DNA from: Steroidobacter agaridevorans
Lineage (GTDB): Bacteria > Pseudomonadota > Gammaproteobacteria > Steroidobacterales > Steroidobacteraceae
Length of the DNA: 64,000 bases
NCBI RefSeq assembly: GCF_009932555.1
Contig: NZ_BLJO01000006.1
Coordinates: 72,668-136,667, forward strand
Direction of reading: 5' to 3'
Numbering within the stretch: position 1 is the first letter of the stretch; every line of letters starts with the position of its first letter. A model generated the notes under the pieces. It had not been told where the DNA came from, ran no database searches, and saw nothing but the letters and a program-made list of their open reading frames with translations. Positions 17,897 to 26,333 of the stretch are shown piece by piece. The position numbers and the translations under genes were made by a program.

Positions 17897-19378
17897 TCAG
17901 CTGGCGCGCTTACGGGAACGACGCGCCTTGGCGGCATCGGCTGCGGGCTCGAGGGGACATTCGCAAACGATGCGTGTGCCGGGCCGGCTCTGCTCGGAGG
18001 AACTATCCGGCCCGCCCCGCTCGAAACGAACTTCGCCGCCCAGGATCCGTGCGCGGTACCGCATGATTTTCAGGCCCATGCCTGCTGCGTCCACCGCATC
18101 GGCCGGCATGCCAATGCCGTCGTCAGTTACCGTCAGCCGAACCTTAGCGCGGGCCCCATGCAAATGCAGTCGTATAGACCGCGCCTGGCCGTGGCGGACC
18201 GCGTTCCGAACCGCTTCCTGCGCAATCCGATAGAGATGATTGGCCAATTCAGTGCTCAGCGGGCGAATGGTCTTCACACGATGAGTACAAGTGACGTCGA
18301 CCCCATAAAGCTCCTGCGCATGCATCGCCAGGCCTTCGAGCGCGTCGGACAGGCCGCCGCGTTCCAGATTGACCGGCGACAGACCACGCGCCAGCGCCCG
18401 CGTGCTCTCGATGGAGCTGTTCACCAGCCGGGTAATGCCTTCGATTTCCGGCAGAATCGTCGGGTATTCCGTGGTCAGACGGCCGGCCAGCCCACGCAGC
18501 ATCAGTGCGATGCCCGTCAACTCCTGACCGAGGCCGTCGTGTAGATCATTACCAATGCGATATTGCTCGCGACTCACTGCCTGCAGGATCGCGCGCTCCA
18601 GCTGCTTGCGCTCGCTGACATCCTGAAGCACCAGCAGACTGTGATTGCGCCCCGCGACTTCGAAACGGGACAGCACGCCCAGCGCCGCGAAGTGCGTGTC
18701 ATCGGCGCGACGTCCGTCGAACTCGACCTGCATGGAGCGGCCCTGTTCCACTGACAGCGGTTGCCAACGCTCCGGCTGCTCGAACGGCCAGCCGGCGAGC
18801 TGCGCCATATTGCGGCCGATGAGCTCGCCGCGACGATAGCTGAACAACATGTCGAAGGCCGGATTGGTGATCTCGATGACACCCTGCTCGTTGATCACCG
18901 CGACACCTTCGAGCATCGACTCGATCATGCGCGCCTGAGTCGCGATGGCGCGCTCGGCCCGCACTTGCTCGGTCGTCTCAGTGGTTACAACCGCGAGCGC
19001 GACGATTTTCTGCTCGTCGCGGATCGGGCTCACACGCACGTCGAAATGCCGTGACTGTCCATCGTTGCCTTCGATCTCGGCGACGTAGCCATCGACCTGA
19101 CCGTTGGCGAGCACTCGATGCAGCGTCGACAAGGCCCGCGCATGCAGGCTCTGTGGGAATAAATCGGTAACGAGCGCGCCTTCGAGCTGCTTGGCCGAGC
19201 GCTCGCCGATGCCGCGATTGGCCACGATCACACGCAAGCCGCGATCGACCACGAACACGAATTCGCCGACCGCGCCGACCAGCTGCCGCATCGTGTCCGT
19301 TTGCAGCGTCGTACGCAGCCCGGTCTCGACCGGCGAGGGGCCGGCGAGCGCAAGATCGTATGTTTTCGCAGTATTCAA
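17897..19378 (-). CDS. PAS-containing NarX-type (HisKA_3) sensor kinase, copy A
   Basis: Two PAS regions (MRQLVGAVGEFVFVVDRGLR and MIESMLEGVAVINEQGVIEI) precede a HisKA_3 box with His280 (RIGNDLHDGLGQELTGIALM). The HATPase domain has HLYRIAQEAVRNAVRHGQA, DDGIGMPAD and GMGLKIMRYRARILGG. There is no membrane segment, so it is cytoplasmic. The open frame continues to 19573, but the extra residues look non-coding. TTG at 19376-19378 follows a weak AGGGA element; ATG 19294 is the other option. The NarL-type regulator gene follows after 96 bases. The product resembles the kinase at 20521-21984. The start is the least certain part. Confidence 0.88.
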   Translation of the reverse strand: MNTAKTYDLALAGPSPVETGLRTTLQTDTMRQLVGAVGEFVFVVDRGLRVIVANRGIGERSAKQLEGALVTDLFPQSLHARALSTLHRVLANGQVDGYVAEIEGNDGQSRHFDVRVSPIRDEQKIVALAVVTTETTEQVRAERAIATQARMIESMLEGVAVINEQGVIEITNPAFDMLFSYRRGELIGRNMAQLAGWPFEQPERWQPLSVEQGRSMQVEFDGRRADDTHFAALGVLSRFEVAGRNHSLLVLQDVSERKQLERAILQAVSREQYRIGNDLHDGLGQELTGIALMLRGLAGRLTTEYPTILPEIEGITRLVNSSIESTRALARGLSPVNLERGGLSDALEGLAMHAQELYGVDVTCTHRVKTIRPLSTELANHLYRIAQEAVRNAVRHGQARSIRLHLHGARAKVRLTVTDDGIGMPADAVDAAGMGLKIMRYRARILGGEVRFERGGPDSSSEQSRPGTRIVCECPLEPAADAAKARRSRKRAS

Positions 19379-19472
19379 GCCGTGCTGTTCCCTGCGGGGC
19401 GACAATGGCAGAACGCATCGCAGGCAGAACTGAGCCCGCGAACATGGGCAGCATGGTGTTGTAGCGGCGTTG

Positions 19473-19496
19473 TAGGGGATATCAGCCACTCCCCTA
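19473..19496. promoter_or_regulatory. Inverted TAGGGG/CCCCTA pair upstream of kinase
   Basis: TAGGGG (19473-19478) and CCCCTA (19491-19496) form an inverted pair with a 12-base spacer, about 95-118 bases upstream of the TTG start at 19378. The same half-sites occur as a tight hairpin upstream of the other PAS kinase (25993-26011). NarL/LuxR-type regulators bind such inverted heptamers, so autoregulation is possible. This is pattern recognition only. Confidence 0.3.
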
Positions 19497-19617
19497 ATGT
19501 CGCACGCGGTGTGAGCGTCTTTACCCGGACTGTGGCGTGTTTCTCGCTTGGTCGATAAAACCAAGCTGGGCAATTACTTATACGTCGCGTTGCGCGTATT
19601 GCTCACTTAAGGGAACG

Positions 19618-19647
19618 CAGTGAGTGTGATGCGTGTCACACTCACTG
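19618..19647. promoter_or_regulatory. CRP/Clp-type site, perfect core within a 12-bp palindrome
   Basis: The core TGTGATGCGTGTCACA (19625-19640) is a perfect TGTGA-N6-TCACA match. The symmetry extends to 12 bases on each side (19618-19629 with 19636-19647). It lies 23 bases past the stop of the NarL-type gene at 19670-20359 and about 250 bases upstream of the kinase start at 19378. It could also act as a terminator hairpin for the regulator gene, but no T-run follows on that strand. I favour a CRP-family binding site. Confidence 0.65.
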
Positions 19648-19669
19648 GACGGCCGTTAGTAGTTTTTAC

Positions 19670-20359
19670 TCAGTGGGTTCCACTAGGGGCCGCGTCGGCG
19701 GCGCCGCCTCGATCCGACACCCATTGCGTGGCGTAACGGATCAGCTCGCTGGTGGAGCGCAGATTCAATTTCTCGCGCATGTGACGACGATGCGCGTCGA
19801 CCGTCTTCATGGACAGGTCGAGCCGTTGCGAAATTTCACGGGTACTGATGCCTTCACCGATCAGGCGAAACACTTCCAGCTCACGATCGGTGAGCGCCGA
19901 GACCGGATCTTCATCGGCCGCGGGTGAGCGACCTCGCGCGACCTGGCTGAGCAATCGCTCGCCCATGGCAGAACTGACATGCCGCTGGCCACGGGCGACC
20001 TTGCGCAAAGCGCCGAGGAAATCCGTGCCTGCGACGTTCTTCATTACATAACCACTGACGCCGAGGCGGAGCAGGCGCTCGGCGTAGAGCGCTTCGTCCT
20101 GCATCGACAGCACCAGCACACGGACATTGGGATGATCACTGCGAATCCAGCGCACCAGTTCGATGCCGTCGTCCGGGCCCAGCGCCAGATCGACTACGGC
20201 GACGTCGGGTTCTTCGCCGGCTATGGCGGTTTGCGCGGCCTGCACCGACGCAGCCTCTCCTTGCAGGACGAATTCGCTCTGCCCAGCGAGCAATTGCTTC
20301 AAACCTTCGCGGACAAATGGATGGTCATCAACGATCAGGATCCTTGTTGGATCGGCCAT
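19670..20359 (-). CDS. NarL/FixJ-type response regulator, copy B
   Basis: The 229-residue regulator has a receiver (RILIVDDHPFVREGLKQLLA, acceptor in VAVVDLALGPDDG, Lys in GYVMKNVAG) and a LuxR-type helix-turn-helix (LTDRELEVFRLIGEGISTRE, LDLSMKTVDAHRRHMREKL). ATG 20359 is preferred because GAGGA lies six bases upstream; the ATG two codons earlier would abut it. It is divergent from the REC-PAS kinase at 20521, its probable partner, and paralogous to the regulator at 17078-17800. The 161-base divergent region between them has a GGGCAC/GTGCCC inverted pair (20426-20431, 20460-20465). Confidence 0.92.
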   Translation of the reverse strand: MADPTRILIVDDHPFVREGLKQLLAGQSEFVLQGEAASVQAAQTAIAGEEPDVAVVDLALGPDDGIELVRWIRSDHPNVRVLVLSMQDEALYAERLLRLGVSGYVMKNVAGTDFLGALRKVARGQRHVSSAMGERLLSQVARGRSPAADEDPVSALTDRELEVFRLIGEGISTREISQRLDLSMKTVDAHRRHMREKLNLRSTSELIRYATQWVSDRGGAADAAPSGTH

Positions 20360-20520
20360 GGTCATTCCTCAAAAGGGCGGCCGTCGTGGCGCCCCTCGTT
20401 ACCAGCTCTACCTTTAATCTTCAGTGGGCACAAGGAAGGAGCAATCCCCATTTTCCACAGTGCCCTCAGGGTGATACGTTCGCTCCCGGCGCGCCCGTGT
20501 ACAAATTGGGCACCACCGAT

Positions 20521-21984
20521 ATGAAAAAGGACTCAACAGAACCGCTGCATTTCGTCCTGCTGGAGGACGATCCCAACGATGCCGAGCTGATTCAATTGCA
20601 GCTAGCGAGGAACGATCTCGACATTACGTGGCGTCACGTGATGTCGGAAAGCGATTTTCGCGCAGCGCTCGCCGGCACGCCACCCGATCTGGTGCTGGCC
20701 GACTACACGCTGCCTGGCTTCGACGGTCTCGCCGCCCTGCGCATCGTGCTGGAGCGATCGGCCGACATCCCATTTATTTTCGTGTCCGGTTCGCTCGGCG
20801 AAGAGCGCGCGATCGAAGCACTCAAGAGTGGCGCCACTGACTACGTGTTGAAGGATCGACTACAGCGCCTGCCGATGGTGGTGAATCGCGCGCTGTCCGA
20901 AACACGCGTGCGTCGCGAGCGGCGCTTGGCGCAGACCGCGCTCGAAGAACAACGCGTCCTGCTCAGCACGCTCATCGACAGCCTGCCCGAGATCATTTAT
21001 GCGGTGGACACCGAGAACCGCGTAACCGTCGTCAATCGCGCACTGCTCGAAACGTTGAACAAGAAACGTGAAGAGGTCATCGGCCGGCTCCTATCCGAGT
21101 TGTGGACCGAGGAAAATGTCGTCGACATGGAAGGACAAGCCGCAACGACCATGCGCACCGGCCGGCCGCTCACCGATCAGGAGCGCGCGTGGATCGGGCT
21201 CGATGGCTCGGTCCGCTGGTTCACGATCACGCACGTCCCGTTGCGGGATCATGGCACCGTGTCCGGCCTCGTCTGCACTGTGCAGGAAGTGACTCAACGC
21301 AAAGAGCTCGAGCAGGAGATCCTGGAAATCTCCAATCGCGAGCAGCGCCGCCTCGGCAGCGATCTGCACGACGGCCTCGGCCAGGAGCTCACCGGCCTGT
21401 CGCTGTTGATGAAGGGTCTCGAGATGCAGATGGCGCGCGAGTCGCCGCAGTACTCGGCGCAAGTCACGAAGATCACCGACTTGCTGGCGCGAGCGATTCA
21501 AAGCACTCGCTCATTGGCGCGCGGCCTGGCGCCGGTCAATCTCGAACGTGGCGGCCTGCCCGAAGCGCTCAAGCATCTCGTGGCTCGCTGCACGGACATG
21601 TACAGCATGGAAACCACCTTTACGATGGGCGGTCAGAAGCTGCCCGATCTCGAAGAGGGCGCCGCGACTCATCTGTATCGAATCGCGCAAGAAGCATCGA
21701 CGAATGCGGCCCGCTACGCGCGCGCCACGTCGATCAACATCGATCTGCGCTCGACCGGTCGCAAGCTGCAGCTCTCCATTTCCGACAACGGCATCGGCCT
21801 GAGCGCGGGCCTCGCGCAAGGCCGGCCCGGCATGGGCTTGAAGATCATGGAATACCGCGCGCGCATGCTCGGCGGCTCGATCAGTTTCGACGAGCCCGGC
21901 GCGGGCACGAGGATTACGCTGACGGCGCCTCTGCACTTGCTCCGACAGAGCAAGGACAAGAAGCGCCTCGCAGCGAGCGGTTGA
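20521..21984 (+). CDS. REC-PAS-HisKA_3 sensor kinase, copy B
   Basis: The 487-residue cytoplasmic protein starts with a receiver (FVLLEDDPNDAELIQLQLA, acceptor in LVLADYTLPGFDG, Ser in the FVSGS position, Lys in YVLKDRL). A PAS region follows (STLIDSLPEIIYAVDTENRV). The NarX-type kinase part has His283 (RLGSDLHDGLGQELTGLSLL), the N box HLYRIAQEASTNAARYA, SDNGIGLSAG and GMGLKIMEYRARMLGG. The N-terminal receiver lets another kinase modulate it. ATG 20521 was chosen because translation upstream of it is not protein-like. It converges on the REC-EAL gene with one base between stop codons. Confidence 0.92.
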   Translation: MKKDSTEPLHFVLLEDDPNDAELIQLQLARNDLDITWRHVMSESDFRAALAGTPPDLVLADYTLPGFDGLAALRIVLERSADIPFIFVSGSLGEERAIEALKSGATDYVLKDRLQRLPMVVNRALSETRVRRERRLAQTALEEQRVLLSTLIDSLPEIIYAVDTENRVTVVNRALLETLNKKREEVIGRLLSELWTEENVVDMEGQAATTMRTGRPLTDQERAWIGLDGSVRWFTITHVPLRDHGTVSGLVCTVQEVTQRKELEQEILEISNREQRRLGSDLHDGLGQELTGLSLLMKGLEMQMARESPQYSAQVTKITDLLARAIQSTRSLARGLAPVNLERGGLPEALKHLVARCTDMYSMETTFTMGGQKLPDLEEGAATHLYRIAQEASTNAARYARATSINIDLRSTGRKLQLSISDNGIGLSAGLAQGRPGMGLKIMEYRARMLGGSISFDEPGAGTRITLTAPLHLLRQSKDKKRLAASG

Positions 21985-21985
21985 C

Positions 21986-23203
21986 CTATTTGCGAACCAC
22001 CGGGACGAGCGTGTGATCCGCGCCGTTCCACACATCGATGAACGATTCGATCTCCGACGCCGGCATCGATGGTGCAATGAAATCGCCCTGAAGCGCATCG
22101 CAGCCACACTGCTCCAGGAACTCGAACGACGGCGAGTTCTCGATACCTTCGGCGCATGCCGTGAGCGACAGGTTATGCGCCAGCTCGACGATGGCGCGGA
22201 CGACCGTCGCAGCGGCCTTGCTCTGCGCGATCTCGGAGATCAACAGACCGTCGATCTTCACTTCGCTGAACGGCATCTTGTAGAGCAGCGTCAGCGACGA
22301 CGTGCCGATGCCGAAATCGTCGAGCGACAGACCGACACCCTTCACACGCAAGCGCGTGAAGATGTCCATCACCAGTTCCGGATCGTCGACCGAGGCCGCT
22401 TCCGTCACTTCCAACGTGAGCTGTTCGGGGCGCACCTCGAACTCGCGCAACACGCGCGACAACCGCTCTGGGAACTCCAGATCCTGCACCAGCCTCGGGG
22501 ACAAGTTCACCGCCGCGCCAAGATCCAGCCCGCGCGTGCCCCAGTGACCGATCTGACGAATCGCATCGGTGAGCACGAAGTCGGTGAGATCGACGATCAG
22601 ACCGGACTGCTCCGCCAGCGGCAGGAACTCGCCCGGATATAACAATCCCAGGCGCGGATGACGCCAACGCACCAGCGCCTCGGCGCTGCGCACGTGCCAA
22701 TCGTTCGCCGAACGCACGACCTTCGGCTGGTAGTGCACGATGAGCTCGTGCTCGTCGATCGCCGTCCGCAGCTCTTCGACCGAAATGCGCGAGCTGGGCT
22801 CGAGATGTTTGGCAAGCAACGTTTCGATGTCTTCGAGCATCGCCGGCTTCTGCAGCGTGCCGAGCATCTTCAATCCCAGCGATTCGCCGAGCTGCCGCGC
22901 GCTCGCAAGTACTCGCTGGTCCATGCCGCTCGCCAGCAGGATTCCGGATGTCACATTCTGGCGCGCCAGGTAGCGCAGCGCCTCGATGCCATCCATGCCC
23001 GGCATTTGCAGATCGAGCAGGATCAAAGCCGGCTGCCGCTGAGACAATTGCTCGCGGAAGCTGGCTGCGCTGTCGGCCGTGATGACGGTGCAGCCGACGC
23101 CTTTGCCGATCTGCTCGATCAGCTCCAGGAAGTCCGCTTCGTCATCGACCGCCAGTAACAAATTCCTCTCACGCCGGAACACGCTTGTTCTCCTCTTTAC
23201 CAT
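21986..23203 (-). CDS. Response regulator with EAL output (cyclic di-GMP phosphodiesterase), copy B
   Basis: This 405-residue paralogue of the protein at 13487-14683 has a receiver (AVDDEADFLELIEQ, acceptor Asp64 in ILLDLQMPGMDG, Lys119) and an EAL domain with EAL at 175-177 (RSAEALVRW). The motifs AVNLSP, LEVTEA, SLDDFGIGTSS, EVKID, CAEGIEN and LQGDFIA follow. Key catalytic positions are kept, though DDFGIGTSS replaces DDFGTGYSS of copy A, so activity may differ. Its start lies 35 bases inside the kinase gene before it, the same overlapped arrangement as copy A. Confidence 0.93.
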   Translation of the reverse strand: MVKRRTSVFRRERNLLLAVDDEADFLELIEQIGKGVGCTVITADSAASFREQLSQRQPALILLDLQMPGMDGIEALRYLARQNVTSGILLASGMDQRVLASARQLGESLGLKMLGTLQKPAMLEDIETLLAKHLEPSSRISVEELRTAIDEHELIVHYQPKVVRSANDWHVRSAEALVRWRHPRLGLLYPGEFLPLAEQSGLIVDLTDFVLTDAIRQIGHWGTRGLDLGAAVNLSPRLVQDLEFPERLSRVLREFEVRPEQLTLEVTEAASVDDPELVMDIFTRLRVKGVGLSLDDFGIGTSSLTLLYKMPFSEVKIDGLLISEIAQSKAAATVVRAIVELAHNLSLTACAEGIENSPSFEFLEQCGCDALQGDFIAPSMPASEIESFIDVWNGADHTLVPVVRK

Positions 23204-25865
23204 CCAGCAGCGCGCGAACCCGTCGCGCCAGCTCTTCTAATTGATACGGCTTGGGCAGCAGCTCGACCGAGCCGTCGAGCAGACTCCGATGCATCAGGCT
23301 GCTGTCGCTGAAGCCGGAGGTGAGCAGCACCTTCAACTCGGCGCGCCGCTCGGTGAGTTTCTCCACCAGCTGCGGGCCGAGCAGGCCGCCGGGCAACATG
23401 ATGTCCGTGAACACCAGCGCGATATCCGGATGTCGCATGAATCGCTCCAGAGCCTGATGCCCGTTGGCAGCCTCGTGCACTCGATAGCCGAGACTGGTAA
23501 GAATTTCAACCGTAGTCCCCCGCACTTCGGCATTGTCCTCCACTACGAGGATTGTTTCATGGCCGCGCGGCAGATCGGCTTGTTCGGTGCCCTCGGGCCG
23601 GGTCTCATCGGCGCCCGCCTGCGACCGTGGAAAATACAACCGCACGGTCGTGCCCTGTTGCGGAACGCTGATGATGTGCACATGGCCGCCGGACTGCTTC
23701 ACGAAGCCATAGACCATCGACAGACCGAGGCCGCTGCCCTTCCCCACTTCCTTGGTCGTGAAGAACGGCTCGAAGACCCGTTTCAACGTTTCGGCGGACA
23801 TGCCGGCTCCCGTGTCGGCGACTTCGACCAGCGCGTACTCTCCGGGCGTCAGACCATCTTCACGGGCTTGTCGGTCCGCGCCGATAATCACATTTCGAGT
23901 CGCAATGGTGATTGCGCCGCCGCTCGGCATCGCATCGCGCGCATTGATCACCAGATTGAGCACCGCATTCTCCAGCTGTCCCGGATCGGCTCGCGTAAAC
24001 CACGTATCCGTGCCCAGCTGACTGTGAATCTCGATATCGCCTGTCAAAGAGCGACGCAGCAATTCGTACATCCCGCCAATCAGCGCATTCAGATCGACGA
24101 TCTTCGGCTCGAGCACCTGCTGGCGGGCGAAGGCCAGCAATCGCTTGATCAACTCGCCGCCACGCATTGCGGCGTTCAGCGCAGTCTCTGCCTGTCGTAA
24201 CAAACGCGGCGTCTGGTGCAACGAGCGCGTCAGCAACTGCATGTTGCCGACGATGACCGAGAGCAAATTGTTGAAGTCATGCGCGATGCCGCCGGTGAGA
24301 CGCCCCACCGCTTCCATCTTCTGACTCTGCCGCAGCTCGGCTTCGAGCAAACGTTTCTCGGTGATGTCACGAGCGGCGACGAAACAACCTAGCAACTCGC
24401 CGTCGTCGAAGTGAGGAATGAACGCGGCCTCCAGATCGACCTGCTTGCCGTTCGCATCTCGATAACGCCCCTGGCCTTCGAGCGTCTTGCCTTGCAGAGC
24501 TTCGCGCACGTAGGGACCGATCGCGCCATAACGCCGATCGCCGATGACGTCTTTGATGACGCGTCCCCGAGAGTCGGCCAGTGGGGTCGCGAAGAATTGT
24601 TGAAAGATTCGATTGGCGTAGAGAATGCGCTCGTCGCGATCCGCGTATGCAACGAACAGCGGCAGCGAGTCCAACACGGTGCCGTAGAAGTCCTGGCTGC
24701 GACTCAGCGCCTTTTCCGCATCGATCTGTGCACTGATGTCACTGAGCGAGCCCGCGAGTCGCGTCGGCCGGCCGGAGGCATCACGCTCGGCTTCGCCTCG
24801 CAAACGACACCAGACAATGTTTCCTTTACGAGTGACGACTCGGCAGCGTGTGTCGAGCCGGCTTTGATTCTCCAGATGCGCGCGGATCTTGCTCAAGACG
24901 GCGACACGGTCTTCCGCGTGCAGCACGTTCTGGAATGCCTGGAACGTATTGGCGAAGTTCACATCGGCACAACCGATGATGTCGCGGAAGCGGCTTGCGT
25001 ACCAGACGTGGCCCGTCAGCAGATCCCATTCATACAAGCCGTCCAACGTGCCACGGATCGCGCGCTCCCAGCGCTGTTCGACTTCATGCGCCGTGCGCTG
25101 ATCTTGTTTGCTACGCGAGATGTCCTGCAGGACACCGATGACTCGCAGCGCCTTGCCCGCCGCATCTCGGCGCACGACCTTGGCGTGCGCGAGGAACCAT
25201 TTTTGCGTGCCGTCGTGGGTGGTCAGTCGATATTCGGATTGGAAGTACGGCGCGCCGCCATGGAAGTGACGCTCGAACTTTTCGAGCACGCTGTGATCGT
25301 CGGCCGGCAGCATCAAGCGATCGCTCAGTTCCTCGCGTTTCAACAACTCGCTCGGATCGAGGCCGAGGGAAATGCGCCACTGATCGTTGTAGGAAACCTG
25401 GTCCTGCTCGACGTTCCAGTCCCACATCGACAGCTCGCTCGCTTCCATCGCCAATTCGAGCCGCGCTTCGGTGGCACGCAGCGATTCGCGGGCGCGCTTG
25501 TAGTCGGTGATGTCTTCGAGAGTGATGACGACTTGTTTGGAATCTGCGGCGCGGGTGCTCACGCGAGTCCACAACATCCGATCGCCTTGAGACCGGATCA
25601 GCCATTCGGCGGTGAAGTCCTCGCCGGCGACGATCGCGTCACGCAGATGCTGATAAATGGATGTGTCGCTGGATCGATCGGCAAGCAATTGCAGGCCGCC
25701 GTGCAGGATCTCGTCGCGCCCGTACCCGGTCAGCCGGCAGAACGCGGCGTTGACCTGGCTCAGTCCGACCTGCCCGCCATTCCGGGTCGCAATAGCGATC
25801 CCGTGAACGACGGCATCGAGCGCGACGGACGCGTCGATGACTGAGGTGCGGTCGGCGACAGACAT
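23169..25865 (-). CDS. PAS hybrid histidine kinase with C-terminal receiver, copy B
   Basis: This 898-residue protein has about four PAS regions (about 15-125, 130-250, 260-385, 390-510), each ending in a PAC-like stretch such as VIGVLQDISRSKQD or LAGSLSDISAQIDA. The HisKA box holds His529 ([18 protein letters not shown]), and the HATPase has [14 protein letters not shown] and GSGLGLSMVYGF. The C-terminal receiver has Asp821 (LVFTDIMLPGG). Unlike copy A there is no membrane segment, so it senses cytoplasmic signals. The partner REC-EAL gene overlaps its end by 35 bases. The upstream 468-base gap holds a TTAGGGG hairpin and long inverted repeats. Confidence 0.92.
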   Translation of the reverse strand: MSVADRTSVIDASVALDAVVHGIAIATRNGGQVGLSQVNAAFCRLTGYGRDEILHGGLQLLADRSSDTSIYQHLRDAIVAGEDFTAEWLIRSQGDRMLWTRVSTRAADSKQVVITLEDITDYKRARESLRATEARLELAMEASELSMWDWNVEQDQVSYNDQWRISLGLDPSELLKREELSDRLMLPADDHSVLEKFERHFHGGAPYFQSEYRLTTHDGTQKWFLAHAKVVRRDAAGKALRVIGVLQDISRSKQDQRTAHEVEQRWERAIRGTLDGLYEWDLLTGHVWYASRFRDIIGCADVNFANTFQAFQNVLHAEDRVAVLSKIRAHLENQSRLDTRCRVVTRKGNIVWCRLRGEAERDASGRPTRLAGSLSDISAQIDAEKALSRSQDFYGTVLDSLPLFVAYADRDERILYANRIFQQFFATPLADSRGRVIKDVIGDRRYGAIGPYVREALQGKTLEGQGRYRDANGKQVDLEAAFIPHFDDGELLGCFVAARDITEKRLLEAELRQSQKMEAVGRLTGGIAHDFNNLLSVIVGNMQLLTRSLHQTPRLLRQAETALNAAMRGGELIKRLLAFARQQVLEPKIVDLNALIGGMYELLRRSLTGDIEIHSQLGTDTWFTRADPGQLENAVLNLVINARDAMPSGGAITIATRNVIIGADRQAREDGLTPGEYALVEVADTGAGMSAETLKRVFEPFFTTKEVGKGSGLGLSMVYGFVKQSGGHVHIISVPQQGTTVRLYFPRSQAGADETRPEGTEQADLPRGHETILVVEDNAEVRGTTVEILTSLGYRVHEAANGHQALERFMRHPDIALVFTDIMLPGGLLGPQLVEKLTERRAELKVLLTSGFSDSSLMHRSLLDGSVELLPKPYQLEELARRVRALLDGKEENKRVPA

Positions 25866-25992
25866 GAAGTGAAGGTTTCGGTCCGCTTGCGAGTTTGGAT
25901 GAGTGACATAAGCGGCCTGGCTCCAGCCGCAAGTGCGCGATTCTGAAGAAATCCGCGCCGGGAAAGTGTGTTGTGGCGCGCGTCGGCGCTCG

Positions 25993-26011
25993 GTTAGGGG
26001 TTTCCCCTAAC
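25993..26011. promoter_or_regulatory. GTTAGGGG/CCCCTAAC hairpin or operator
   Basis: GTTAGGGG and CCCCTAAC form a perfect 8-bp inverted repeat around a TTT loop, 128-146 bases upstream of the PAS kinase start at 25865. The same TAGGGG half-site occurs inverted at 19473-19496 before another kinase of the island. It may bind a NarL-type regulator, or be only a hairpin. Confidence 0.35.
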
Positions 26012-26077
26012 GCTGAAGGGCGGCGCGCGCTCGGCGCAGTGGCCCCCAGATTAGGAGGCCCAGTGGCTCGCGAAGGC

Positions 26078-26217
26078 CAGGGCGGGGTAGGTCCTCCGGG
26101 CACCGTGCTCCCCGTCACTCGCGCTATCGCGCGGATTCCTTGGGTCCCGTCCCTGGGCGCACTGCTCCGGCGAGATCCCTCTCGTCCGAAGCTGCCCGGA
26201 GGACCTACCCCGCCCTG
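26078..26217. repeat. 140-base element bounded by perfect 24-bp inverted repeats
   Basis: Bases 26078-26101 are the exact reverse complement of 26194-26217. The arms carry GGGGTAGGTCCTCCGGG and its complement, and the 92-base interior includes CGCGC-TATC-GCGCG. Outside the arms the complementarity continues imperfectly for about seven more bases. No transposase or target-site duplication was seen. It could be a MITE-like or REP-type dispersed repeat, or a structured transcript. Confidence 0.6.
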
Positions 26218-26271
26218 TCCTCCGCCGACGCGGCGGACTCACTCTGCCCGGAAGAGGGGATCGGAATGTTC

Positions 26272-26311
26272 CGCCGAGGCCGCGGACTTAGCTTTTCGTG
26301 AAGCCTCGGCG
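26272..26311 (-). terminator. Possible terminator hairpin after kduD
   Basis: CGCCGAGGC (26272-26280) and GCCTCGGCG (26303-26311) form a perfect 9-bp stem with a 22-base loop, starting 23 bases past the kduD stop on the minus strand. No T-run follows, so an intrinsic terminator is only a possibility; it may instead protect the mRNA 3' end. Confidence 0.3.
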
Positions 26312-26333
26312 AGCGAGAGCGAGACGAGTCGCG

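Larger units (their letters stand above)
25866..26333. other. 468-base intergenic region rich in inverted repeats, no credible gene
   Basis: This is the longest gap in the window, between the stop of kduD and the start of the PAS kinase (both minus strand). Frames across it give low-complexity, Pro/Arg/Ser-rich translations with no family resemblance, so I call no gene. It holds a TTAGGGG hairpin (25993-26011), a perfect 24-bp inverted repeat (26078-26101 with 26194-26217), a 7-bp stem (26221-26237) and a 9-bp stem (26272-26311). The kinase promoter must lie in its left part and any kduD terminator in its right part. Confidence 0.7.
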
